A stretch of DNA of 64,000 nucleotides from Methylococcus capsulatus str. Texas = ATCC 19069 (GCF_000424685.1 NZ_AUKJ01000006.1:1-64000), one strand, 5' to 3'; numbered from the stretch's first letter, positions 17,689 through 28,713 are shown. Translations and numbers: made by a program. Notes: generated by a model not told the origin, from the letters alone.

Positions 17689-17822
17689 TCCCTTCTCCCG
17701 GAGGCAAGGATGCCTCCAGTCCGGTCTTTCCCGCGGTCTCCTCTACGCTACCGCAGTCGCTCGATGGCAAAATGGCGCGGCCTTGCCCGAGTCCGACACA
17801 CTCATCGACCGGAACGCCCGCC

Positions 17823-18584
17823 ATGACCATCCTCGGCATCACACTGATCACCCTCGTTACCGGCCTGGCGAGCATGGGCATCCACGGCATGATCCAGCGA
17901 TGGGTGGACCACCGCAGACTGCGCAACCTCAACGACGTGGCGGCGGCCGTGTATACCAATTTCGGCGTGCTGTTCAGCCTGATCCTGGGAATCCTGATCG
18001 GCCAGGGAGAAGAGCGGCGGGGGGACATTTCCTCGGCCGCCGTGCATGAAGCCGCCATCCTCATGGACCTGGTCAATGTGGCGCAAGCCTATGACGACGA
18101 GGTTGGGCGCGCCGTGCACACCGCTGCGATCGGCTATGCGAGCGCCGTCATCGATGAAGAATGGCCACTGCTGGCCGAACACCAGGGCGGGCGGATCAAA
18201 CGCGCGCCGCTGGAACAGTTGTGGCGGATCAGCAAGGCGATCGACCCGAACGGGCCGCGCGGCCAGGCCCTTTACGACACCACGGTGTCGATGCTGGAAA
18301 ACCTGGCGGAAGCCCGCTACGAGCGGATCTCCGTAGCGAACGACAATCTGAGCGACTTACTCCGGTTCGTGCTATGGGTGGGGGCTGCTTTCACCATCGC
18401 TTTCCTCTGGTTCTTCGGTGCCGAAAACCAGAAGGTCCAGCTCCTGCTGACCGGCATCGTGACGAGCATGCTGTCGTTGGTACTGATCCTGGTGTTGTCC
18501 ATGAACAACCCCCTGGCGGGCGAACTGGGGGTGCGGCCCGAACCGTTCGTCAAGCTGCTGCGGGACTTGTCCTCAGCATCCTGA
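17823..18584 (+). CDS. DUF4239-type membrane protein, bestrophin-like
   Basis: 253 residues from the ATG at 17823. An upstream in-frame codon exists, but the hydrophobic segment begins right after this ATG. Four membrane helices are evident: ILGITLITLVTGLASMG, YTNFGVLFSLILGILIGQ, then after a long soluble helical stretch FVLWVGAAFTIAFLWFF and GIVTSMLSLVLILVLS. This layout, with two N-terminal and two C-terminal helices flanking a cytoplasmic helical domain, is that of DUF4239 proteins, which have been compared with bestrophin channels. Its function is unknown. It follows the hemerythrin terminator and converges on acyP. Confidence 0.75.
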   Translation: MTILGITLITLVTGLASMGIHGMIQRWVDHRRLRNLNDVAAAVYTNFGVLFSLILGILIGQGEERRGDISSAAVHEAAILMDLVNVAQAYDDEVGRAVHTAAIGYASAVIDEEWPLLAEHQGGRIKRAPLEQLWRISKAIDPNGPRGQALYDTTVSMLENLAEARYERISVANDNLSDLLRFVLWVGAAFTIAFLWFFGAENQKVQLLLTGIVTSMLSLVLILVLSMNNPLAGELGVRPEPFVKLLRDLSSAS

Positions 18585-18590
18585 CGGGTC

Positions 18591-18869
18591 TCAGACGTCG
18601 CGCAACACCGCGAACTCGGTGAACTCGCCGGTGACCGCCATTTCCCGGACATCGAGCCCGGTGACTCGCGCCAGGGGCGGACCGCGCCGGCACCAGACCA
18701 ACAAGGCGTCTACGCTTTCCGCATCGCCCTCGGCGACCAGCTCCACCCGCCCATCCGGCAGGTTGCGCACCCACCCCGTCAGCCCCAGCTCCGAGGCCTT
18801 CCGGGCCGCCGATGCTCGGTACCAGACACCTTGCACCCGTCCTGCGACGAGGACATGAACCCGCTTCAT
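18591..18869 (-). CDS. acyP: Acylphosphatase
   Basis: 92 residues, the usual size. It hydrolyses the carboxyl-phosphate bond of acylphosphates. VAGRVQGVWYRASA carries the phosphate-binding loop with the catalytic Arg, and GLTGWVRNLPDGRVELVAEG carries the catalytic Asn. The start at 18869 is the Met that opens the family N-terminus; the frame runs 21 codons further upstream into the end of rlmL without support. It is the last gene of the long minus-strand run from 26.4 kb. Confidence 0.95.
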   Translation of the reverse strand: MKRVHVLVAGRVQGVWYRASAARKASELGLTGWVRNLPDGRVELVAEGDAESVDALLVWCRRGPPLARVTGLDVREMAVTGEFTEFAVLRDV

Positions 18870-18891
18870 CTTTCCACTCGCTCCTGATCTT

Positions 18892-21108
18892 TCACCGCTG
18901 ACGGTCCGGCGCGAGGATACGCCAGCATGCATGGATTCTGGGGTTACGCTCGAAATCCTTCGGCAAGGTGAGGCGGCTGACGTCCTCGACCGCGCAGCCC
19001 GCCAGCGCCGTCTCGTCGAGTCTGAACCGGCGGCGGTTGGTGGAAAAAATCAGCATACCGCCGGGTTCGAGCAGGGACACGACCTTTTTCAGCAGCGGCC
19101 CTTGGTCGCGCTGAATGTCGAAGCTGCCCGTCATCCGCTTGGAATTGGAGAACGTCGGCGGATCGAGGAAAATCAGGCCATAGCGGCGTCTGCGGTCAAC
19201 CGCCTGCTCCAGCCAGTCCAGGCAATCGGCCTGGATACGCAGGTGATCGCGCTCGCCGAAGCCGTTCAGGGCCAGGTTGCGACCCGCCCAGTCGAGATAG
19301 GTATGCGACATGTCGACCGTGGTGGTCGAGGCCGCGCCGCCGCCGGCCGCGTACACCGTCGCCGTCCCGGTATAGGCGAACAGGTTGAGGAAATGGCGAT
19401 CGCGTGCCACCTGCTGGATCAGACCGCGGGTGATGCGGTGGTCGAGGAACAAGCCGGTGTCCAAGTAGTCCTCGAAGTTGACCCAGAAGCGCCAGCCCCC
19501 CTCCTCCACCACATGGAAATGTGCGGTCTGGCCCTGTTTGACGTACTGTGCATCGCCCTTCTGACGCCGCCGCACCTTGAGGAAAATCTGCTCATGCGGC
19601 ACTTCCAGCACCTCCGGAATCATGGCGACCGCGCCGGCCAAGCGGCTTTGCGCCTTCGCCGGATCGACGCTGGCAGGCGCCTCGTATTCCTGCACATGGA
19701 CCCAGAGCTTCTCACCCTGGTAGATATCCACCGCCACGGCGAATTCGGGCAGGTCGGCGTCGTACAGCCGGTAGCAACTCACGCCGTTCCTGCGCGCCCA
19801 GGTCCCCAGGTTGCGCAGGTTCTTGCGCAGGCGGTTGGCGAACATTTCGGACTGTTCCGCAGGGATGGCGCCGCGCCTGGCTTTTTCCGCGATCTGCCGC
19901 AACTTCTTCTGGCCTTCGGTCTCGGGAACGCCGGAGCGCGGGGTGAAGAACCGTTCGGGCGCGATGTCGAACAGGAACAGCCGGCACTCCAGCGCGCCGT
20001 TGTAGAGGGTATGGTAGCGCCCCGCCCTTATCCCGATCTGGAACGCCAGTTCAAAGTTGCCGGTCAAGAGGGCGGCGTTCCAACCCCGGAAATGCCGCTG
20101 CAGGGTTTCGCCGAATTCGCGGTAGACCGGGATCAGACTCTCAACGTCGCCCAGCCTTTCGCCGTACGGCGGATTGACCACGACCAGCCCCGGCCGTCCT
20201 TTCGGGCGTACATCGGCGGCGACCTTGCGTTCGACGTGGATCCTGCCGCGCAGGCCGGCCCGATCGATGTTGTCGAGCGCCAGATGGATGGCGCGGCGGT
20301 CCAGGTCGTAGCCGAGGATGGGTGGCAACCGCGCGAGCCCGGCCTCGGCCCGCTCACGGGCCTCGGTCAACAGCTTCCGCCAGAGTTCGAGGTCGTGGCC
20401 CTTCCAGGCGAGAAAACCGAAATACTCGCGGAACGAGCCGGGAGCGATGTCTGCCGCGAGCAACGCACCTTCGATCAGCAGGGTGGCCGAACCGCACATG
20501 GGATCGATCAGACTGCCGCCCCGGGCCGCGATGTCCGGCCAGCCGGCACGGATCAGGACCGCCGCCGCCAGGTTCTCCTTGAGTGGCGCCGGCCCGGCCT
20601 CGGTGCGATAGCCGCGCCGGTGCAAGCTGTCGCCCGAAAGATCCAGACCGATGACCGCCTGATCGGCATCCAGGTGCACATTGATGCGAATGTCCGGCCG
20701 TTCGAGCCGGACCGAGGGCCGCCGTCCGCAGTGTTCGAGAAACTGATCGGCGATCGCATCCTTGACCTTCTGGGCACCGAACAAGGTGTGGGTGATAGCC
20801 GAACGGCGCGAGGAAAAATCGACGGCGAGCGTGGCACCGGGCCCGAAATGCCGGCCCCAGTCGGTGCGCTGCACGCCGTCGTAGAGCGCCTCCGGCGTCG
20901 CGGCGGCGAAGCGGTCCAAGGACATCAGTATCCGGTTGGCCAGCCGTGACCACAGACAGACGCGATAAGCCGTTTCCAGCGTACCGCGGAATTCCACCCC
21001 GGCGCGGGTTTCCTTGATGGATTCGGCCCCCAGCCCGTCCAGTTCACGGACGAGCAAAGGTTCCAGGCCCTTGGGAGCCGTAGCGAAGAAATCTCGGGTC
21101 ATGGGCAT
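18892..21108 (-). CDS. rlmL: 23S rRNA m2G2445/m7G2069 methyltransferase RlmKL
   Basis: 738 residues, a fusion of two methyltransferases that modify helix 74 of 23S rRNA. Residues 1-170 include the THUMP region. The first methyltransferase has DPMCGSATLLIEGALLA near 205 and the NPPY motif VVNPPYGERLG near 315. The second has FLNLFAYTGTATVYAAGGGA near 565 and LIFLDPPTFSNSKRM near 650. The full-length bifunctional form is typical of gammaproteobacteria. It starts 15 bases behind the YihY gene. Confidence 0.96.
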   Translation of the reverse strand: MPMTRDFFATAPKGLEPLLVRELDGLGAESIKETRAGVEFRGTLETAYRVCLWSRLANRILMSLDRFAAATPEALYDGVQRTDWGRHFGPGATLAVDFSSRRSAITHTLFGAQKVKDAIADQFLEHCGRRPSVRLERPDIRINVHLDADQAVIGLDLSGDSLHRRGYRTEAGPAPLKENLAAAVLIRAGWPDIAARGGSLIDPMCGSATLLIEGALLAADIAPGSFREYFGFLAWKGHDLELWRKLLTEARERAEAGLARLPPILGYDLDRRAIHLALDNIDRAGLRGRIHVERKVAADVRPKGRPGLVVVNPPYGERLGDVESLIPVYREFGETLQRHFRGWNAALLTGNFELAFQIGIRAGRYHTLYNGALECRLFLFDIAPERFFTPRSGVPETEGQKKLRQIAEKARRGAIPAEQSEMFANRLRKNLRNLGTWARRNGVSCYRLYDADLPEFAVAVDIYQGEKLWVHVQEYEAPASVDPAKAQSRLAGAVAMIPEVLEVPHEQIFLKVRRRQKGDAQYVKQGQTAHFHVVEEGGWRFWVNFEDYLDTGLFLDHRITRGLIQQVARDRHFLNLFAYTGTATVYAAGGGAASTTTVDMSHTYLDWAGRNLALNGFGERDHLRIQADCLDWLEQAVDRRRRYGLIFLDPPTFSNSKRMTGSFDIQRDQGPLLKKVVSLLEPGGMLIFSTNRRRFRLDETALAGCAVEDVSRLTLPKDFERNPRIHACWRILAPDRQR

Positions 21109-21123
21109 GATGAATCGATCGAA

Positions 21124-22392
21124 TTAGCAGGAAGGGGCCGGGCCGGCCCAGTCGCGCAGGCTCACGCCGGCCAGGGCGGCTGACAGGGAAGTCTCCGCAG
21201 CGGCCAGCCCCAGGGCGACCGGCTCCGGAACAGGCAGACCGTCTGCCTTTCCGCGCAAGGCTTCGAACACTTCGAGCACAGCGATCGTCCCCGGATCACG
21301 GGCGGGGAGGAAACCCGGACGGCCGTGGTCGATGGCAACGATGAGGCCGGTCTGCTGCAGCAGCGACAGCAATTCTCCGGTGAGGACTTCCGGAAGGTTG
21401 AGCGATTCGGCCAGATCCGGGAGACCGGGCGGAGATTGTCCGGCCATGAAACGCCGGACGATCAGGTACATGAGCGCCAGCCCTCCGTGCTCCCACAACC
21501 GGTTGTCCGCCCTCGTCCTCCCCGTCGACTGGCCGATGCATTGGGGATTCTGGAAGAAAAAACTGCACTGCGCGCCCAGCAGGACGATCAGCCAGCTCAC
21601 GTACAGCCATACCATGAACAGCACCAGGATGGCGAAGCTGGAATACACCGCGTGATATTGCGACGACCCCGCGACGAACTCCCCGAACACCCAGCCGGCC
21701 AATTCCCACATCGCACCCGCGACCACACCGCCGAACAGGGCCGAACGCAGCTTGACCCGAGCGCTGGGAATGACCCAGTAGAACAAGGTGAAGGCCAGGA
21801 TGATCGCCGCATAGGGCAGCACATGTTCCGCAAGACTCCAGGCCCAGCCGGCCGTACCTCGACCGGAATGGCGACCCAGGAGTCCGGTCATGCTGCCGAA
21901 GGCCGACAGCAGCAGCAGCGGGCCGACCAGGGTGAAGCTCAGGTAATCGCCGAGCCGGCGCCAGAGGTTGCGGGAAGTGCGGGTACGCCAGACATGGTTG
22001 AAGGACTCCTCGATCTTGTCCAGCATGGTGATGCTGACGTAAAACAAAAACAGGAAGCCCAGAAAACCGAGCACCCCAACCTTCATCCGCTTGACCGAGT
22101 CGATGATGGCATCCTTCACCTGCTCCGCGTTGGCTCCCAACGGATCGAGCAGTTCCGACAACAAAGGCTCGAGCCCGGTGTGCGCACCGAACGCCTTGAG
22201 CACGGAAAACGCCACGGCGAGCAAAGGAATCAGCGCCAGCAGGCTGGTGTACACCAAACTCATGGCACGGTAATCCAGCCCGCCGGCGCGGATTTCGCCC
22301 GCCAGCGCGACCGCGCAGCGCAGAACGAGGGTCAAGCCGCGGCGTACCGGCTCGTACATGTCGCGGACCGGTCGCCGGTAGGGGAGGTTCAT
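21124..22392 (-). CDS. YihY/BrkB-family inner membrane protein
   Basis: 422 residues with six predicted membrane segments in the first 290 and the family signatures DYRAMSLVYTSLLALIPLLA, FYWVIPSARVKLRSALFGG and FASFAILVLFMVWLYVSWL-like helices before GAQ. The C-terminal 130 residues are soluble. The family was once called ribonuclease BN in error, and its actual role is unknown. It sits between the transglycosylase-like lipoprotein and rlmL with short gaps, so it is probably co-transcribed. Confidence 0.88.
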   Translation of the reverse strand: MNLPYRRPVRDMYEPVRRGLTLVLRCAVALAGEIRAGGLDYRAMSLVYTSLLALIPLLAVAFSVLKAFGAHTGLEPLLSELLDPLGANAEQVKDAIIDSVKRMKVGVLGFLGFLFLFYVSITMLDKIEESFNHVWRTRTSRNLWRRLGDYLSFTLVGPLLLLSAFGSMTGLLGRHSGRGTAGWAWSLAEHVLPYAAIILAFTLFYWVIPSARVKLRSALFGGVVAGAMWELAGWVFGEFVAGSSQYHAVYSSFAILVLFMVWLYVSWLIVLLGAQCSFFFQNPQCIGQSTGRTRADNRLWEHGGLALMYLIVRRFMAGQSPPGLPDLAESLNLPEVLTGELLSLLQQTGLIVAIDHGRPGFLPARDPGTIAVLEVFEALRGKADGLPVPEPVALGLAAAETSLSAALAGVSLRDWAGPAPSC

Positions 22393-22411
22393 TGCAAAAA
22401 AGTCGAATGTC

Positions 22412-22996
22412 TCAATCCGCCGCCGCCTCCCGATCGGGCCGACAGCGGTACAGTTGCCGTTCGTACGTTTGGGCGGTGGCCGCCACTTTTCTGGCGATGT
22501 TCATCAGCCAAGGCTTGGACAGATAGCTGCGGCGCTGCCACCCGCCCCAGCCCTCATGGTAGGCGAGATACAGGTTGTAGGCGTCGCGCTTGGAGACGCC
22601 CAGCCGGTTCTGCGACTGATGCGCATACCAGCCGAGGAAATCGGCCACATCCGCCAGATCGTCCCGATCGCCGCCGGCGTTGCCGCTCCTTTCGGTATAA
22701 AGCTCCCAGGTTCCATCCAACACCTGGCCGTAGCCATAAGCCGAGGTCGGATGCCAAAGCGGTATCCCCAGGAACCGGACCTTCGGCGGCCGCGCGTCTT
22801 CCACGAAATCCGACTCATGCCTGATGATCGCCATCTGCACCGGAATGGGCAGCCCCCATTTCAGCTCTGCCTGGCGGACCCCTTCATACCAGTCGTCCTT
22901 TTCGGTAAAGATGGCGCAGATGTCGGCGGGATTACGGGGTGGCGCGGCGGCGCAGCCCGCCAGGAGCAGCAAACCCAGCACGAATGTCTTCTTCAT
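22412..22996 (-). CDS. Lytic-transglycosylase-like (SLT) lipoprotein
   Basis: 194 residues. The N-terminus MKKTFVLGLLLLAGCAA is a lipoprotein signal with lipobox LAGC. The rest resembles an SLT/goose-lysozyme-type domain: MAIIRHESDF supplies the candidate catalytic Glu, SAYGYGQVLDGTWELY corresponds to the GxxQ motif, and YLAYHEGWGGWQR resembles the conserved AYNxG region. It should cut or remodel peptidoglycan from the inner face of the outer membrane. It lies 33 bases behind the DUF3131 gene, so it could open wall passages for whatever the GT2/DUF3131 pair makes. That link is inference. Confidence 0.8.
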   Translation of the reverse strand: MKKTFVLGLLLLAGCAAAPPRNPADICAIFTEKDDWYEGVRQAELKWGLPIPVQMAIIRHESDFVEDARPPKVRFLGIPLWHPTSAYGYGQVLDGTWELYTERSGNAGGDRDDLADVADFLGWYAHQSQNRLGVSKRDAYNLYLAYHEGWGGWQRRSYLSKPWLMNIARKVAATAQTYERQLYRCRPDREAAAD

Positions 22997-23029
22997 GGGA
23001 TCCGGACCGAAGCCGCCGGGAGCCGCCCG

Positions 23030-24559
23030 TCAGCGGTGTTTCCCTGCCGATCTGGCGTCCGTTTTCCGGGTCTTCGCGCCGTGCCCGGTGGAAGTCTTGG
23101 GGGCGGCGGAGGCGCCCTTCCCTTTCCGTGAGCCGGCCATCCCGGTCCTGGCCCTGAGGACCGGCCCGGATTTGGCCGCCGGCTTGGCCCGGGCCGCCGC
23201 CCCGCGGCCATCGGGCGGCTGGGCCGCTTGCGGCCGGGTGGAAGGCGCTGGCTCGGCGAGTTCCAGCGGCGGCTGAACCGCCACCAGTGCGCCGAACTGC
23301 CGGAAATGCATGGCCTCCAATACCATGGCATTGGTGCCGGCGCTCATCGCCCGGTTGACTCGGTCCTTGGTCTCATACCAGCCGGCGTACCACCCCCGTT
23401 CCGGATCGAACAAGCCCGCGGCCTTTTCCGCCAGTTGCCGGCCATACTCCGTATCGTACAGGACATGCCAGCCGACGGCATCACCGGCGTTAAGGAAACG
23501 GAAGTCCGAAACCTCCCTCCCATCCGTCGCCAGCGTCTGCCACGACCGGGTCCCGGCATAAACGGCGTTGTAGACGAAATACGGCGCCTCGTCGACGGGG
23601 CCGGAACTGGCCGCCGTCAGCCTGCCGGTCGCCTTGAACCGGTTTTCCTGGGCGCGGAACACCCGCCATGCTTCCTCCCGACCGTCACGGTCCCAGCCGA
23701 ATTCCAGCCCTTCGATGACATAGGGCTCGCCGACGGTGTAGTTGCGGGTGGAAAATCGTTCTGGCGGCCGCGGATCGAATGGTACCTCAACGCCTTGGAC
23801 CTTGGCATAGCCATGGGACACAGCGACCGCCGGCGCGGCGATTCCCATCAGCGCAAGGGCCTTCGCCGCGTAGGCCTCATAGGCTCCGCGTCCTTCCTGG
23901 GAATACTCGACCTGCCCCTGCGCATCGACGACCGCGCCGGTCAGCACGCCTTCCCGCACCAGCCGGTCGAGCCGCCAACGCCGCACCACGGCGCTCGCCT
24001 CGGCGGCATGGGCTGGATAGTTCCAGACGATGACATCGAGCGGTACCAGCACCCGGGCGATATCGACCGCGGACCAGCCGACGCCCCGATCCGAAGGCAG
24101 CCCCTCCGCATCCGCCATCCCGAGCGTTTCGGTGAGATAGAACCGGTTGGGGAGTTCGCCCTGGAACAAAGGGATCCTTGCGAGAGCGTTTAGAACCCGG
24201 CCCAGGCGCTGGTCGAACTCGCTGCGGTCGATGACGCCAAGGCGGTGGGCGGCAATCATGGCGAGCAGATGGGAACCCGTATCCCACAAGGTGGTGACGG
24301 AACGGCCGTCGGCCGCGTCGACCAACCCCGTCTCCTCCTGGGAATTGCGCTGGAAATAGCGCCAGGCAGCCTGGGCCCAACGGGTCTCTTCCTCGGACAG
24401 GGCGCCGTGGAGGGCACCGGGTATCTCCCCGGCGGGCAACGGCGGCGGCACGGGACAGGAAGGCATCTCCAACCATGACACCAGTGCGGCCGCGCTCAGG
24501 AGCCCGAGGATCACCACCAGATGCTGGCGGGCAGCGAGTAACGCCTTCGGATAGCTCAT
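23030..24559 (-). CDS. DUF3131-domain membrane-anchored protein
   Basis: 509 residues from the ATG at 24559, which overlaps the stop of the glycosyltransferase gene (ATGA). Residues 11-30 form one membrane anchor (LVVILGLLSAAALVSWL). A DUF3131 domain follows with ETGLVDAADGRSVTTLWDTG and GVGWSAVDIARVLVPLD, motifs of an alpha/alpha-barrel that could bind or hydrolyse sugar chains. The last 80 residues are a Lys/Ala/Pro-rich low-complexity tail. Coupling to a GT2 enzyme suggests a periplasmic partner in polysaccharide export or trimming. The biochemical role is not known to me. Confidence 0.82.
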   Translation of the reverse strand: MSYPKALLAARQHLVVILGLLSAAALVSWLEMPSCPVPPPLPAGEIPGALHGALSEEETRWAQAAWRYFQRNSQEETGLVDAADGRSVTTLWDTGSHLLAMIAAHRLGVIDRSEFDQRLGRVLNALARIPLFQGELPNRFYLTETLGMADAEGLPSDRGVGWSAVDIARVLVPLDVIVWNYPAHAAEASAVVRRWRLDRLVREGVLTGAVVDAQGQVEYSQEGRGAYEAYAAKALALMGIAAPAVAVSHGYAKVQGVEVPFDPRPPERFSTRNYTVGEPYVIEGLEFGWDRDGREEAWRVFRAQENRFKATGRLTAASSGPVDEAPYFVYNAVYAGTRSWQTLATDGREVSDFRFLNAGDAVGWHVLYDTEYGRQLAEKAAGLFDPERGWYAGWYETKDRVNRAMSAGTNAMVLEAMHFRQFGALVAVQPPLELAEPAPSTRPQAAQPPDGRGAAARAKPAAKSGPVLRARTGMAGSRKGKGASAAPKTSTGHGAKTRKTDARSAGKHR

Positions 24560-26370
24560 GCCTGGACCTCTTGCGCAGAAGGGGATTCGACGGGAACGTT
24601 CCGCGCCGAGAGACTGACGGTGCCCGACAGCAGAACGACGTTGTAAAGTCCCCACAGACCGTTGACGAGCAGACCAGCCGGATCCGGGTGGCTGCCGAAG
24701 GCGAAGCGGGCCACGGCGAAAAACATTCCGCCCAGCGTCAAGGCGGTGGCCGCGATGCGGAATTCGGCCAGCCGGGACAGGTCGCGCGCCCGCTTGCTTT
24801 TCACAACCATGGGAAACCGCCGTCCCCGCATCACCGCCCACAAGGCGTGCAGATCCACCGGCAACAGGGCCAGCGAGGCGGCCCGGTGCCGGAAACAAGA
24901 CACGCCCCAGGTACCCGTCATCATGGCCAGCTCCGCAGTCAGAAGGAACGGCAGGAGATGGATGAAAAACTGCGGCGAATAAGCGGCGACCGGTGCGATA
25001 CCGGTGTAGAGAAACACGATCGGCGCCAAGAGGAACACCGAGTGCCACAGGCAGCCGAAGCTGGACCACAGCGTCTGGACGTACAGGAGCCGCTGGGGCA
25101 GGCTCAACCCGCGGGAAAAAACCGGGTTGTCGCGTAGCGCGATCTCCATGAGACCCAGGGTACGGCGGAAACGCCGGACGACCGCTTCCCGCGGAGTCTG
25201 CGGCGATGACATCCTGGACTCGACGCGGGGATGCAGCACCGACCGCCAACGTCGGCCACGGCAACCGTGGAGCACCATGGACGCATAAAAATGTTCGGAT
25301 TCGCGCAAGTGATACGGCGCCACCCCGGCATCCGCGGCCGCTTGGCGCGTCACCGACTCGACGAAATCGGCGCGGCATTCCTGGTCGCGGATCCCCTTTG
25401 CGAACCGGCCAACCGCTTTGCCGACCCGTCTGACGCGCACCAGATCCACGGCCTCCGCGAGCGCGTCACTGCGGTACACCGCGCCCGCTCCGCACGAACA
25501 GGCCGCATCGGCCCGGTCGCGCCGTCGCTGGATCACATCGAAAAACAGCGCCGGGTCGCTGCCGTACGGGTCTCTGCCGATCCATACCGGTCCTGCCACG
25601 GCTTCGCACACCTTTGCCACGGCCCTGCCCGTGGGGCCGAAACGGTGTCCCAGGACATCGCCCAGCGGGATGCCCTGGGGGACGTCGTCATACCACTGCG
25701 GGGTCTGCACCCAGGCCACGGCCGGGTCGCGGAAATACCCCAGGGTATGCTCCAGGAAGGATGGAAACATCCGGGTATCGGCATCGCAGAATACGATGAA
25801 ATCCCCTCGTGTCTCCTCGACGATGCGGCGCAGATTGTGCGTCCCCAGGCCATCCTGCTCCTCCGGCACGAGGTAGGCGACCTCCAATGAGTCCGCGAGC
25901 TGTTTCATGGCCGGGCGGTGGCCGGCATCGTAAAGGTGCAGCCTTATCTCGATCCGATAGGGATAGACCAGCCTCTTCGCACATTCCAAGCTTTGGCGGA
26001 CCAGCGCCGCCTCCTCGTCACAGGTCACGACACACACGTCCACGGCCAGCGGCCGGTGGGGTGCAGCGAGTTCGGAAACGCACTCGGAGATCCAGTGAGG
26101 CGCAGACCGCGAGGGCCGGGCGGCGGTCCGCCACAGATTGTAGGCGAACAAGGCCCAGGCGAGATAAGCGCAGCTTTCGGCGACAACCACCGGCACCGAG
26201 AACCACAACGCGTGCTGGTTCAGGGATGCCGTCCAGCGCCAGCCCAGATACCAGGCGCCCAGAACAAGGGCGAGGGTCGCCAGGTATTGGTAGAGCGACT
26301 CACGCCACGGCGACAGAGGCAGCGGCTCGGGCACCCCTCTATCATCGAACCTGTCCAAATCGTGACCCAT
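24556..26370 (-). CDS. Membrane GT2 glycosyltransferase, MdoH/BcsA-like
   Basis: 604 residues from the ATG at 26370 behind GCGAGG; a TTG 11 codons upstream is less likely. Two membrane helices precede a family 2 catalytic domain with VCVVTCDEEAALVRQSLECA (nucleotide-sugar binding), DFIVFCDADTRMF (DxD) and VQTPQWYDDVP. Several more helices follow in the C-terminal third (WHSVFLLAPIVFLYTGIAP and others). Such enzymes polymerise and export a beta-glucan or similar polymer from UDP-sugar. It overlaps the DUF3131 gene and is separated from groEL by a strong terminator, so it starts its own unit. Confidence 0.87.
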   Translation of the reverse strand: MGHDLDRFDDRGVPEPLPLSPWRESLYQYLATLALVLGAWYLGWRWTASLNQHALWFSVPVVVAESCAYLAWALFAYNLWRTAARPSRSAPHWISECVSELAAPHRPLAVDVCVVTCDEEAALVRQSLECAKRLVYPYRIEIRLHLYDAGHRPAMKQLADSLEVAYLVPEEQDGLGTHNLRRIVEETRGDFIVFCDADTRMFPSFLEHTLGYFRDPAVAWVQTPQWYDDVPQGIPLGDVLGHRFGPTGRAVAKVCEAVAGPVWIGRDPYGSDPALFFDVIQRRRDRADAACSCGAGAVYRSDALAEAVDLVRVRRVGKAVGRFAKGIRDQECRADFVESVTRQAAADAGVAPYHLRESEHFYASMVLHGCRGRRWRSVLHPRVESRMSSPQTPREAVVRRFRRTLGLMEIALRDNPVFSRGLSLPQRLLYVQTLWSSFGCLWHSVFLLAPIVFLYTGIAPVAAYSPQFFIHLLPFLLTAELAMMTGTWGVSCFRHRAASLALLPVDLHALWAVMRGRRFPMVVKSKRARDLSRLAEFRIAATALTLGGMFFAVARFAFGSHPDPAGLLVNGLWGLYNVVLLSGTVSLSARNVPVESPSAQEVQA

Positions 26371-26471
26371 CCTCTTGCCTCGCAGTAAAGATCGGCCCGG
26401 CAATGCGGCCCGTCGTGATAGTAAGGCAGAACCGCCGGGGCCGGAAGCTCAATGCCCGTTCCCCAAAAAGG

Positions 26472-26504
26472 AAAAGGCCCCACCCGGAAGGGGTGGGGCC
26501 TTTT
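26472..26504 (-). terminator. Rho-independent terminator of groESL
   Basis: A perfect 14-bp stem (AAAAGGCCCCACCC paired with GGGTGGGGCCTTTT) around a 5-base loop ends 36 bases after the groEL stop and is followed on the minus strand by CCTTTTT. The A/T-flanked stem could work in both directions. Confidence 0.92.
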
Positions 26505-26539
26505 CCATCAGCCTTGGAACGAGGGTGGCGGGGCTTGTC

Positions 26540-28183
<1,644 letters not shown>

Positions 28184-28239
28184 TTACCTGCGATTGATGA
28201 TTGATGAGGGCTTGGGAATGGGCGGGCGGAGCTTTGAGA

Positions 28240-28530
28240 TCAGCTCTCGAGAACGGCCAGGATGTCGTCCTCGCGCATCACCACCACGTCTTCGCCATCG
28301 ACCTTGACCTCGGTACCGGCATACTTGCCGAACAGGACCTTGTCGCCCACCTTGACCTGCAGCGCGCGCACCTCACCGTTGTCGAGCACCTTGCCGTTGC
28401 CAACGGCCAGGATCTCGCCGCGCATGGGCTTTTCCGCCGCGCTGTCGGGAATCACGATTCCGCCTGCGCTGGTGCGTTCCTCTTCCAGACGTTTGATGAT
28501 GACTCGGTCGTGCAAAGGACGAATTTTCAC
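28240..28530 (-). CDS. groS: Co-chaperonin GroES
   Basis: 96 residues from a GTG at 28530, chosen because [17 protein letters not shown] is the standard N-terminus and CAGGAG lies eight bases upstream. The open frame continues to 28605 but crosses the CIRCE element. The mobile loop ([13 protein letters not shown]) that contacts GroEL is intact. Confidence 0.97.
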   Translation of the reverse strand: MKIRPLHDRVIIKRLEEERTSAGGIVIPDSAAEKPMRGEILAVGNGKVLDNGEVRALQVKVGDKVLFGKYAGTEVKVDGEDVVVMREDDILAVLES

Positions 28531-28594
28531 GGTAATCTCCTGAATTTCCAAATGAAATCGGCTGAAACCCTCAAGGGTGCCCACGACGAGGCTG

Positions 28595-28621
28595 TTAGCA
28601 CTCACTTGAAGTGAGTGCCAA
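28595..28621. promoter_or_regulatory. CIRCE operator (HrcA binding site)
   Basis: TTAGCACTC, nine spacer bases, then GAGTGCCAA: the consensus inverted repeat with one mismatch in the right arm. It lies 65 bases before groES and covers the predicted transcription start, the usual place for HrcA repression of groESL. Confidence 0.95.
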
Positions 28622-28649
28622 ATGATAGCGGCGGATGGGAGGGTGTCAA
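28622..28649 (-). promoter_or_regulatory. Sigma-70 promoter of groESL
   Basis: On the minus strand TTGACA (28649-28644) and TATCAT (28627-28622) are 16 bases apart. The start point falls near 28615, inside the CIRCE element, so HrcA would block initiation directly. Confidence 0.88.
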
Positions 28650-28707
28650 GCGGCGGGGATACCCCCGGCCCTCATGGTGGCGTGGCCGGATTCAGGTATT
28701 GCCGGGC

Positions 28708-28713
28708 TATAAT
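28708..28713 (+). promoter_or_regulatory. Possible -10 element of the P-type ATPase gene
   Basis: A perfect TATAAT stands 32 bases before the ATPase ATG, with no good -35 hexamer at the proper distance. An activator such as a metal-responsive MerR or CueR type would be needed, but no operator palindrome was recognised. Confidence 0.45.
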
